A stretch of DNA of 64,000 bases from Epiperipatus broadwayi (taxonomy: Eukaryota > Onychophora > Udeonychophora > Euonychophora > Peripatidae). The notes beneath the pieces are model-generated. The model ran no database searches. It was not told where the DNA came from and saw only the letters and a list, made by a program, of their open reading frames with translations. The translations under genes and the position numbers were made by a program. The DNA is taken from the NCBI GenBank assembly GCA_028023455.1, contig JAQFVV010012536.1, positions 186,001 through 250,000 on the forward strand, written 5' to 3'. This document shows, piece after piece, positions 22,050 to 31,036 of this stretch; the first letter of the stretch is position 1, and each line of letters opens with the position of its first letter.

Positions 22050-22402
22050 GTGTCAGCAATTGCTTTAACTTGGACCACTTGGATCATCGAGAAGGAATAT
22101 GGGCTCCTGCGCAACACAAAATTTTTAGGCTTAGATATCATCAGACAGGACAATGTTTTAGACTACAGGATGATTTTAAAACCATCAAATGTAAAAGATA
22201 TCATATATCCTAGATCGAATACTCCCTTCTACCATAAATATGGAGGTCTAAAAGGCTTTCTTCATAGAAACTTAAAGCTTTGCAAATTTGAGGCTGATCG
22301 GAGAAAATACATCAGTATATACAGTAAAGATCTATACATTGAGTACAATTCTAAAAAAATAGCAATTATCACAAAATTCTATAACAAAATCTTGCACCTA
22401 TA
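22050..22402 (+). pseudogene. Penelope-like reverse transcriptase C-terminal fragment (tentative)
   Basis: This is an open frame of 117 codons. It has FLGLDIIRQDNVLDY at residues about 26-40, then KPSNV, YPRSNTP, a GFLHRNLKLC block at about 79-88, and a Lys-rich end. The pattern FL(D/G)xxI, a short variable strand, then KP(T/S)N and a later R-x-x-x-x-C block resembles the region after the catalytic core in Penelope-like reverse transcriptases. No YxDD box lies within this fragment. The start is arbitrary, being probably the edge of the surviving piece. It could be another reverse transcriptase class. Known Penelope-like elements often carry hammerheads, which is relevant here. Confidence 0.5.
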
Positions 22403-22700
22403 AATATTCAACCTGATAATAAAAAATTGGTTTAGTCTCTCTTATATTTTGAAATTTGCATACAAATTAAAAAAAAAATTGTACCAATAAATACAATATC
22501 AGTTTTCACTTGCTTCCATCTTCAAATAAATTATTCAATAATTCAAAAACCAAATTACCTAGTGAGGCTTCACATCAAATGGTGTACAAAATTAATTGTA
22601 AAGAACCTAATTGCTTGAAGTCTTGCTATGATGAAACCCGAGCTAATTGCAGAATTCCGCAGGGACCTTGAATTAAACTTGGTTGAAATGTTTTTGGTAG
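22403..22700. other. AT-rich sequence, no feature recognised
   Basis: Nothing was recognised between the Penelope-like fragment and the LINE fragment. It could be the decayed continuation of either. Confidence 0.35.
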
Positions 22701-22718
22701 AATATGCCTATGTGTTTG

Positions 22719-23170
22719 AAAAGGAAGGTTTTTAGTAAATACATTTTGCCAGTTCCTACTTATGAAGATGAGACTTGGACACTTAATGGAAGAACAATAT
22801 AGAGACTTTAGACTACAGTATGGAGAGATGTATATTAAGAGTAACAAGAAGAGATTGAAAACAAAATACATGGGTGATAGTAACAAACAGAATTACCGAC
22901 ATCATTGAAAGAATTAAGAGACTGAAACAAAGTTGGGCTGGACATATTTATAGAAGAAATAATAATAGATGGATAGTTGAAATCTTAAATTAAATTCCAA
23001 AAGATTTGAAAAGACCTAGAAAGAGACCACATGTGAGATGGGTGGGTGAAATAAGAAAGTATAGGAATGACATGGATAAGAAATTCAATATCATAAAAAT
23101 TGGGTTGAACTTGGAAAGATCATCATCCTTCAGTAAATTAGTAATGGTTGAAATTGATGATGATATAATA
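22719..23170 (+). pseudogene. LINE 3' end, longest C-terminal fragment
   Basis: Shifting plus-strand frames give ILPVPTYEDETWTL near 22745, then TELPTSLKELRD, then AGHIYRRNNNRWIVEIL, RPRKRPHVRWVGEI and a terminal block. This is the order found in APE-type LINEs between the reverse transcriptase thumb and the C-terminus: the Y-G-A/D-E-T-W-T-L block, then K-x-x-W-A-G-H-I, then K-R-P-H-V-R-W. It ends at atggttgaaattgatgatga. Several stops and shifts are present. The minus-strand ORF 22626-22886 is a shadow. Confidence 0.75.
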
Positions 23171-23689
23171 AACCATGAGTTCTAGTAGCAGTGTAATCAT
23201 GAATACTTTTGTTTGTTAATAATTATTATATAATTATTGTGCAAAAAATCATCATAAATTTTTAATAAACTATGCAAAAAAAAAAATTTATTTGATATTT
23301 GAAAAAATATCTCAAAGTAATATCACAAATGCTGTTGAAACCAAATTACAAAGAACTAAATACATCAAAGATGTGAAGGCTGGACTAAATTACTTTGATC
23401 TTCTATCTATTGAAAAGTATTATGGGATTTTTGGGTATCAAATGAGCCTACATACTGGGAAAGTAATATAAAAAGTTGTGTAGAAGAGTGATTTAATGTG
23501 GACTGATTACCAGCGCCACCTCTAAACAAATACATAATACATCCAACCGCACACTAACAGAGTTCAGCCTCACACTAACAGATTTAAAAACATGTTTATA
23601 GAAAAATCTGAATTAATTATGAGATTAAAAGTAATTGATTTATTTATTGGCATCAGATTAATCAGAATTAAATAATAAGTGTAATAATG
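23171..23689. other. AT-rich sequence, no feature recognised
   Basis: No gene was recognised. A short exact-ish repeat pair, accgcacactaacagagttc and cctcacactaacagattta, occurs near 23549-23586. Confidence 0.35.
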
Positions 23690-24345
23690 CTCAAGGCTAA
23701 ACAGGTTTGTAAGTCATTATTAAAAATCAGTGAACACTTAGATATTTCCAATATCAATAACAATCAACAATCTCAAACTGTTGTCAAGGCAATCTTCTTT
23801 TATCAATAAAGGTGGAATCCCACGCTTATTATTGGTCTAATATACTTATATAGACACTAAAAACCACATTTTGACCACAGAGATTGAAATTATTGATACA
23901 AAGATGATTAAATAAACTTCTTTATACAGGTAAATATAATCTATTCTGAATGCAGACTAATAAATAGTCAATTATAATATTACAAACTGCAATTATAAAT
24001 TTCAAATTGTACCCAAAGTATTACTTAAATAATAAGTGTAATTATGTTCAAGACAAAATGGGTTTGTAAGTAATCATTAAAAACCAGTCAACATTTTGAT
24101 ATTCCCAATATCAATAACAACCAACAATTTCAAATTGTTGTCAAGGCAATCTCCCTTTAACAATAAAAGTAGAATCCTTTTAGTGTCTTTTTAAGTATAT
24201 TAATCCGTTATTAAATGTGGGGTTCCATCTTTATTGTTAAAAAGAGGTTGCCTTGACAACAGCTTGAAATTGTTGATTGTTATTGATATTGAAAATATCT
24301 AAATGTTGTCTGGTTTTTAATAATCAGAATTAGGATAACACTATC
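23690..24345. repeat. Family F inverted repeat, copy F2
   Basis: The segment caatatcaataacaatcaac followed by aatctcaaactgttgtcaag occurs in one orientation near 23750 and again near 24105. Its reverse complement (ttgccttgacaacagcttga, attgttgattgttattgata) follows near 24248. Related pieces are at 3058, 29560, 49490, 49680 and 61860. Many copies are followed by a string near cagtcaacacttaga or its complement. There is no ORF. It is a nonautonomous fold-back repeat of unknown class. Confidence 0.7.
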
Positions 24346-24472
24346 ATGTCAATGGAAAAATATGGTTTATGTGTTTGAATGAAGTTTTGTAAGATAAATA
24401 CATATTACAGATATAATAAACACCTCCACACTTTCCCATTCTTTTTAAATTCAATTAAAGATATAATAAAAG

Positions 24473-24541
24473 ACAAATGACCCCCAAAATGTACTTCATG
24501 CTGAACCAGAACTCATCAGTTGGCCTACGTCACTATCTCTC
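24473..24541 (-). ncRNA. Hammerhead motif, design 1, copy C left, core mutated
   Basis: Minus strand: GGCCAA, CTGATGA, stem II GTTCTG/CAGCAT with loop GTT and one internal mismatch, then GAAG in place of GAAA, followed by TACATTTTGGGGG. The A15.1 position is changed and stem III is lost. Probably inactive. Confidence 0.6.
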
Positions 24542-24960
24542 ATATATATCTTTATTATATAAAAAGTATTTATCTAAAGTAAATTGTTACATTTTCATTT
24601 ACCATTGTCAAATTTCCTCCACTCACAACTTTGACGCCATCCATTTCAGATAAATACAATAATGATTATTACAAATTATTTTCTAAACTAGAGATTATCT
24701 CTAGCACATATATAAACTTTAAATCTCAATTAAAGATTAATATATCTGATTTTTTATTTATTTTACACACATGGAGTTATTAACCTTTCTCTTTCCCATG
24801 TGTAATATCGTATGGATATAATAAACACCTCCAATCATTATTGTATTTATCTAAACGGATGACGTCAAAGTTGTGAGTGGAGGAAGTTTGACAATAGTAA
24901 ATGAAAATGTAACAATTTACTCAAGACAAATACTTTTCATATAATAAAGATATATACGAG

Positions 24961-25027
24961 AGATAGTGGTCTGGGCCAACTGACGAATGCTAGTTCAGCA
25001 CGAAATGCATCTTGTGGGTCATTTGTC
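24961..25027 (+). ncRNA. Hammerhead motif, design 1, copy C right
   Basis: Order: GTCTGGGCCAA, CTGACGA (24980-24986, still matching the CTGANGA core), stem II TGCT/AGCA, GAAA (25002-25005), stem III AT/AT closed by GC, C17 at 25011, then TTGTGGGTC. The core is complete. Stem II has A opposite C next to the core and inner stem I is only three pairs. Activity, if any, would be weak. The predicted cut is between 25011 and 25012. Confidence 0.65.
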
Positions 25028-25399
25028 TTTTATTATATCTTTATTTAAGTGAATTTAAAAAGAATGGGGAAGTATGGAGGTGTTTATTATATCTATAAGA
25101 TATTACACATGGGAAAGAGAAAGGTTAATAACTCAGTATGTGTAAAATAAATAAAAAATCAGATATATTAATCTTTAACTGAGGTTTAAAGTTTATATCT
25201 GTGCTAGAGATAATCTCTAGTTTCGAAAATGATTAATAATAATCACTGAAATGGATGGCGTCAAAGTTGTGAGTGGAGGAAGTTTGACAATGGTAAATGA
25301 AAATGTAACAATAAATATATATCTATAAAATGTATGAATAATTAGATTACCTGATACAAGAGATTAAAATAATTAACAATGTAATTAGCAGATATAATG

Positions 25400-27173
25400 T
25401 GTAACGAGCACAGACGTTCGTTACATTGTTTTTTTTTAATATATATTATTAAACAAGTTAAAATAAAAAGTTCGCATTTAAAAACTTTCTTTAAAAATTG
25501 AAATTAAAATATCGTCTTAAACTCTTATATATTAAATCGCACAGATAATGAAAAATTATTAAAATAAAACTTTATTAAAGAAAAAGTATTTTAAAACTAA
25601 ATTTTAAAAAGATTTGGAGATGAAATTATATCTTTAAATTTATCTTTAAATATATTTTTGATTTGGAAAACAGGTTAATTAATCAGAAATGGAAATGATT
25701 GTTAATTAGTTAAATGTAAACCAGCCTTCAGCATTTAAATGTAAAAACACTAGTCAGATAGGAAAACAATAGAAACTGTTAGCAAATAAGAAGAAATCCC
25801 TATGGAATCGGACCGCAGCGAAAGGACCATCGCATCGGTGACGTAATGTAAATTCAATCCTTCACATTAATATAAAAAGGACAAGTTTGGAAATTATTAG
25901 TTAGTGAGTGACTGGAAATTGATTATTACGATGTGACTATATGTAGTAGTCCGGAGTTGGAGGAATTGACAGACGCACGGTCAATTCTTTCAGCTGTTAA
26001 AGAAGGGAGAAATGAACTATCGTTTCCTACATTGAGGACCAACCAAATTAAAAACCTCCGAATGAATAAATAAAACATCGGCTAAATGTATACCAATATC
26101 TTCAGGACGGTGGGAATTCCCGTTCAAACTTACAAACGACAGATAAAGATGAACTGTTTAAAACCGTAAGAACTTTACAATTAATGAACATTAAGTTAAA
26201 AACTTTTCGTATTAAAATAATTGCATTAGTTTCCTATCTGACCAAACTAAATTAATAATGTTATTTGATGTATTTTTTTTCTTATTTATTTTGTAAAATC
26301 ATTTCCATTTATTTATTTTTTGTTCTTTAAGTTTTATTATGATTTCTGTTTTCCGTTAAATAAATTATAAAAAATGTTAAATTAAGGATGGCTGTATGAT
26401 TTGTAAAGATATATTAAGGGGGGTTTTGGTTGTTCTTTGTAGTTGAATTGGTTCAATTTGTATTTTTTTGTGACTTTTGGGTTTGTAAGTCGCTCTTCCT
26501 TGGGGTTTTTATTTTTGTTTCCTGTCCATCCCTTGGGGTTGTTTTTTTGTTTGTCAGTTGGTTGTGTAATGGCTAAGGTTAAGTAGGATAATATTTTATT
26601 TTTAAATGCAAATCAAGTCGATTCAGGCTCGATCCTAAATAAAACTATTAAATTTAAGTTGTTTATAGACGATGGATTGTTATCGTTAACTATGTTTTGC
26701 GTTTATTTGATAAAATATATAGAATTGATAAATAATGATACCTTAGGTGAGTGTCTCTAATGTATTTATTGGATGTCTTTTAAGTTATTGGTGGATAATA
26801 TCTTAGATGAATACTAGAGGGTTTTTATAATTCCTATGAATTGTCAGTAATAATAATTTTGTATTTTGATCGTTTATGTTTACTTTGAAATGTTTTTGAC
26901 ATTGAAATCTATGTAAGATCTATAGCAACATATTAAACAGGTTTATAAGCATCTGTGTGAACTTGATTAAAATTAAATTTATAATATAATAGTAACTAAT
27001 GTAAATTAAAGTAAAATAAAGTTAAAAATAATGTTAAATGTTTAAATGTAAATACTAAAATAATTTCAAACCTTATATATATGTATAAATAAATTGTTTG
27101 TATGATAATTACTGGCAGTGGCTTACTTTATTTTTTATATACTAGTAAATGATATTATTAAATCTCTGCTATT
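25400..27173 (+). mobile_element. LTR-like element, family 1, copy a
   Basis: It starts TGTAACGAGC at 25400 and ends near CTCTGCTA at 27173. The start is itself a small hairpin (gtaacga and tcgttac). A TATA box (tataaaaagg) is at 25871. The copy at 62215 has the same layout: TGTAACG start, TATA box about 485 bp in, and the shared end ttactggcagtg to tctctgcta about 1300 bp after the TATA box. No internal coding region follows. Aataaa signals occur near 26065 and 27085. The right end was not confirmed by a CA dinucleotide, so it may extend beyond 27173. Confidence 0.6.
25871..25880 (+). promoter_or_regulatory. Candidate TATA box in LTR family 1
   Basis: The string tataaaaagg sits in a locally less AT-biased stretch. 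It is about 470 bp after the TGTAAC start and matches in position the tataaaagcc of the second LTR copy at about 62700. Positional conservation supports a real promoter element of the retroelement. Confidence 0.55.
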
Positions 27174-28043
27174 CCACTGAGCTAGTGAAATGGGCTAAGA
27201 TCTAAATATGTAAATAAAGTGGAATCCTAACACGCGTATCTGCCTACTCTATAAATTTTTCAGCTAAATGCTAGATGGCGCCCTTTGGTAGTGCGGTGCG
27301 GTGCGATGCGATCTACCACTTCGTTTGGATCGTTATAAATGAAAAAAATCTATAAAAGGATTTTAATTAATGTTTCTTTGGAAACATGCATGAGTTGAGA
27401 GAAAATTTAATTTTAATCTGTGCATATCTCAATTGCTGTTGGTAAAGGAAGCTATGCTTATAAAATTATCATCGATAGATCTAAAAGTCTCCAATAAAGT
27501 TAGTTTTTAACATGTATGTCTAGTCATCCAGGACTTCTCCAGGACTGGGCGTCAATATTCTCATTAGAATGACCTTATAGATGAAAATATTTATGTTCTA
27601 AACTCCAATGGAAAGTAAAAAAAGTTTAATCACAGATTACAATCTAATATTGCACATACATGTGATAAACTCATATATTAATATAAATTGTTATTTTTAT
27701 GTAAACATAATCAATGCAAATTTCTCATTCAAATCAAAGTTCCACTTTCAAGATAAATAGGGAGACTAAATGTTTTAATATGTGATCAGAGTTCTGACAA
27801 ATAAAAAAATATATAAGAAGAAATCTACAAAATAATATATAAATTACTGCTTATTTCATGATATTAAAATTCTGTCAGATTAGTATTCACAAGCCTTCAA
27901 TAAGTACATAAATATTTTAGATTTCATAAATTTTATATAAACATTTTGGACGAATTCAACATAAATCTTCCATTTTATGGTATATAGAAATATAAATGAC
28001 ACAATTTGGATACTTTATGTTTATTAATAGTTTATATGTAATT
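27174..28043. other. AT-rich sequence, short GC-richer patch at 27270-27340
   Basis: The patch contains gatggcgccctttggtag followed by a short degenerate tandem (gcggtgcggtgcgatgcgat). The TGGCGCC string resembles the start of a tRNA-Lys primer-binding site, but it is about 100 bp past the LTR end and matches only 8 bases. The remainder has no recognised feature. Confidence 0.35.
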
Positions 28044-28138
28044 GCAGACGATTTGAACACAGAATTTCAAGCATCCTTTAGCTATATACTCTATCTCATA
28101 CACCTGTACACATGATCACACACATGTGAAAAAGACAA

Positions 28139-28197
28139 ATGATCTCCAATATATGTATTTCATGCTGAAACAGCACTCATCAGTTGATCCAGATCAT
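28139..28197 (-). ncRNA. Hammerhead ribozyme, design 1, copy A5 left arm
   Basis: Minus strand: ATGATC, TGGA, TCAA, CTGATGA, stem II GTGCTG/CAGCAT with loop TTT, GAA, stem III ATA/TAT with loop CA, A17, TTGG, A, GATCAT. Inner stem I is TCAA/TTGG with one T-G wobble, and outer stem I is ATGATC/GATCAT, six Watson-Crick pairs. The catalytic core is complete. Predicted cleavage after the ATA triplet is between 28150 and 28149. This is a type I arrangement with a very short stem III, as described for animal and retroelement hammerheads. Confidence 0.85.
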
Positions 28198-28205
28198 CAT
28201 CTCCA

Positions 28206-28248
<43 letters not shown>

Positions 28249-28378
28249 CACTGCTCAGTTTATATTAAGAAATAGCTGAAGAGTGGAGGGTGGAGTAGAT
28301 TGATGCCTGTCTATTAAAGTTTGAAGATTTGCTGTTTTAATATAAACTGAGCACTGATGGTATATATGTGTGGGAGAT

Positions 28379-28439
28379 AATGATCTAGACCAACTGATGA
28401 GTGCTGGTTCAGCACGAAATACATATACTGGAGATCATT
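28379..28439 (+). ncRNA. Hammerhead ribozyme, design 1, copy A5 right arm
   Basis: Order: AATGATC, TAGA, CCAA, CTGATGA (28394-28400), stem II GTGCTG/CAGCAC with loop GTT, GAA (28416-28418), stem III ATA/TAT with loop CA, A17 at 28427, CTGG, A, GATCATT. Stem II is a perfect six pairs including the canonical G-C next to the core. Outer stem I is AATGATC/GATCATT, seven pairs. The innermost stem I pair is an A-C mismatch. Predicted cleavage is between 28427 and 28428. Among design-1 copies this has the best stem II. Confidence 0.85.
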
Positions 28440-28545
28440 TATCTTTTTAACATGTGTGTGCTCAAGTGTATCAGTTGTCATGAAATAGATTCAATAGCCG
28501 ATTGGTGCTTGAAAGTCTGTGCATAAATCCTATACAATTATATCT

Positions 28546-29062
28546 AATTTCCAAGTATATTAAATCATACTTGTATTCTAATATCATAATAGTTTGTATA
28601 TATATTAAATTGAAGATTTTCAAGGGCTACAGATATAAATAAAATAGCCAGTACATTCATGTATAATTTATTGAACGTATTTAATGACTGCTTCAGTTTT
28701 CGTGGATCATGAAAGAACATGTAAATGTAAATTTGATATTGAAAGTGTTAAGATTCTTTATGAAGAGAGAAACTATAATAAAAGAAAAATTAAGGAGGCA
28801 ATTTTAATAAATAGAAATAAAATGAATATAATTAATTGACAAGCTGCTAATGTTAAAATTCAGGATTCATGAGATTTGAGCTGATGATGTTTGATTCTGT
28901 TATGTTTTTTTAAGTTAATGGAAGTTGAGGAAGATTAAAGAATTAACTGAAAGTACTTCTGTGGATTGAACGACTGTATATAATAGTTAATTAGCATTAT
29001 GTTGATTATTTTTACTATCACTAAATAAACAAATGGTTCAACCAGGTCACACTCAACTGGGT
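28546..29062. other. AT-rich sequence, no feature recognised
   Basis: No gene, RNA or repeat family was recognised. Confidence 0.4.
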
Positions 29063-29492
29063 AACAATTACTGATGTATAACAATAATGAACATTCTATT
29101 AATAGAAAATAGAAATAATAATTATAAGAAATTACTTAGATTAATGAGATTTTAAAAAAATTTCCAAATAGATGGTAATAATCCATGTATCATCACATTT
29201 GTTGATACAATCTAGCCTTTTAAAAATCTCAATGACTTCTCTGATCTGACATTGTTGGAGAGTATTGATTTTTCTAATATAAGAATACTACCTTCTCCAA
29301 TAATGTCAGATCAGAGAAGTCAATGAGATCATTAAAAGGCCAGATTATATCAACAAACATGATGATACATGCAAATTACTGACTATTTGGATTTTTAAAA
29401 AAAAAAAACTCATTAATCTAAATAATTTCTTATGATTATTTCTATTTTGTTTTAATAAAGAATGTTCATTATTGTTATACATTAGTGATTAC
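29063..29492. repeat. Family E palindromic element, copy E1
   Basis: This is a nearly complete palindrome of about 430 bp with arms of about 200 bp. The left arm reads acaattactgatgtataaca, then ttttaaaaatctcaatgact, then tctctgatctgacattgttg. The right arm reads caataatgtcagatcagaga, then agtcaatgagatcattaaaa, then gttatacattagtgattaca. The loop is near 29255-29300. Half-copies are at 30095-30335 and 61260-61500. No ORF and no hammerhead core is present. Confidence 0.8.
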
Positions 29493-29559
29493 AGCGCCTC
29501 TACAATTATTTTATATTTGTTAGTCAGGTGATGACCATCGTGACTTGGCCAAAATGTGC

Positions 29560-29870
29560 ATTTATATATATGTAAACCATTTAGCCTTGAGCTTTATTAC
29601 ACTTATAATTGATTATTTATTAGTCTGCATTCATAACAGTTTATATTTCTCTGCTTAAAGAGGTTTATTTAAACTGTTTTTTGCATCAATAATTTCAATC
29701 TCTGTGGTCAAGTTGCAATTTTCAGTGTCTATCTAAGTATACTAGATGATTAATAAAGGTAGGATTCCATCTTTATTATTAAAAGAAGGTTGCCTTGACA
29801 ACAGTTTGAAATTGTTGATTGTTATTGATATTGGGATTGTCTAAGTGTTGACTGGTTTTTAATGATTATA
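29560..29870 (+). repeat. Family F repeat, copy F3
   Basis: It shares with the copy at 61860 the order agccttgagc(t/a)ttattacac, attctgcattcataacagtt-like sequence, caataatttcaatctctgtg, the gtggaat/ggattccatctttatt block, then ggttgccttgacaacagttt, and attgttgattgttattgata. It ends in actggtttttaatgatta near 29866. Confidence 0.7.
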
Positions 29871-29910
29871 CATATATTCAGTAAATTATACATGGATCTA
29901 CTTGGATAAT

Positions 29911-29953
29911 ATTATATATATATATATATATATATAATATTATCCAAGTATAT

Positions 29954-29998
<45 letters not shown>
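29911..29998. repeat. TA microsatellites within a local palindrome
   Basis: Two TA runs (about 29911-29935 and 29956-29998) lie around ttatccaagta. The left run is preceded by the inverse tacttggataat, so the region folds back on itself. The minus-strand ORF 29878-30153 (Tyr/Ile repeats) is a translation of this repeat. Confidence 0.85.
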
Positions 29999-30003
<5 letters not shown>

Positions 30004-30094
30004 CTGATTCACTTGTGTATAATGTATGACACTAAAATATATATACCAACATTCCACTTGGGACATACTAACCATTGATTGGGTAATATATATT

Positions 30095-30335
30095 ATAAAA
30101 ATAGTTATAGAGGTGCTGTAAACATTGACATGCATCAGTAGAAATAATAACAATCAGAAAATATTAATCATTGAAATATAAAGTATTTTACAAGTATCAT
30201 CATATTTGTTGTTACATTCTGGCTTTTGCAAGATCTCAGTGGCTTTTCTCATTTTACATTTGTGGACAATGGCTTATTTGGATAGGATTCTGGTGATAGA
30301 GAAATATGTTATTTATATCTGTAGCTCCTGAACTT
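30095..30335 (-). repeat. Family E half-element, copy E2
   Basis: On the minus strand it carries the family E string ttacagcacctctataac, a diverged middle, gagatcttgcaaaagccaga, then tgtaacaacaaatatgatga. It matches one arm of E1 (atcaacaaacatgatgatac) and the copy at 61260. Confidence 0.55.
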
Positions 30336-31036
30336 TTTCATTTTATTATATATGATATTACTGATACCAAACATCAATGCTGTATTGTTAGGGATATGAT
30401 TAGTGTAACGTTTAGAAAGCAAAACTGTATAAATTAATTCTTTATTGTATTAAGTGGTTTTTTGATATGTATTCCATTTTTGTTCTAGAGATTGTCCTGT
30501 CTTCCATAGGGTATTTTAAATAAAATCCATTTATTTTTTAGTTTTTTAGATTACTGTTTCAATCCATGAAATACTTTTTATACAACTGTGGTAAAAAGTT
30601 TTAGAGATATAAAATCTCCTGTGATATATACATTTTAATGGTAATTCACTTAGACTTATTATGTACATTAATATGCTGTACAGGCTTACACACACCTACA
30701 CATATATAATGTAATACAATATGAGATGGCATGGAGAGTTGAGGGTTGGGTGAAAGTCTGAGTTTGAATCCCTTAGTCTTATTATGTAATTTAATCACTG
30801 CTGCTTCTATGACTAACTATAAAGATAGTGGTTAATTTTCTAGACTCATGCCAACATTTACAACAAACAAAATTATTTTAATATTGCCATTTTATATGTT
30901 TTATAACAGTATCTTTATAATAACAAATAATAATAATTTAATTAAAGTGATTAATTTAAATTCATCTGGGTTAAAAGGGGCATCAAATTATTAGTTTACT
31001 GAATGTCAACCTGCATACTGGCATATATGCAATAAA
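30336..31036. other. AT-rich sequence with family A arm tip at 30690-30780
   Basis: Mostly without features. The segment around 30720-30772 (atgagatggcatggagagtt, gaaagtctgagtttgaatcc) is the outer tip of a family A right arm without ribozyme. Confidence 0.55.

Larger units (their letters stand above)
24404..25325. repeat. Family C nested palindrome with two hammerhead motifs
   Basis: This is a compound inverted repeat of about 920 bp. The block ataataaacacctcca to tttttaaattcaattaaaga (24412-24464) returns inverted at 25025-25083. The block aacctttctctttcccatgt (24782-24805) returns inverted at 25100-25125. The block tttgacgccatccatttcag (24630) returns inverted at 24862 and again at 25252. 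It carries one hammerhead motif on each strand, at the positions seen in families A and B. No ORF is present. The three partial inversions suggest repeated fold-back or template switching. Confidence 0.7.
28044..28545. repeat. Family A palindromic element, copy A5, both ribozymes kept
   Basis: This is the best preserved palindrome in the window. The left arm has gatttgaacacagaatttca, actctatctcatacacctgt and acacatgtgaaaaagaca. The right arm has catgtgtgtgctcaagtgta, ttgtcatgaaatagattca and cttgaaagtctgtgca. The centre is an AC/TA microsatellite (28206-28247) followed by the family segments gctgaagagtggagggtgga and ttaatataaactgagcactg. Hammerheads lie on the minus strand in the left arm and the plus strand in the right arm, both pointing outward. 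Confidence 0.85.

Noticed and set aside
27276-27295. tRNA-Lys primer-binding site after the LTR
   Set aside because: Only about eight bases match and it lies about 100 bp beyond the LTR end rather than directly after it.
28868-28885. Additional hammerhead start (gctgatgatg)
   Set aside because: No GAAA block or pairing stems at the required spacing follow it.
29063-29492. Hammerhead in family E
   Set aside because: Strings such as actgatgt and cagatcagag look similar at first, but neither CTGATGA with a stem II and GAAA nor any paired stem I is present.
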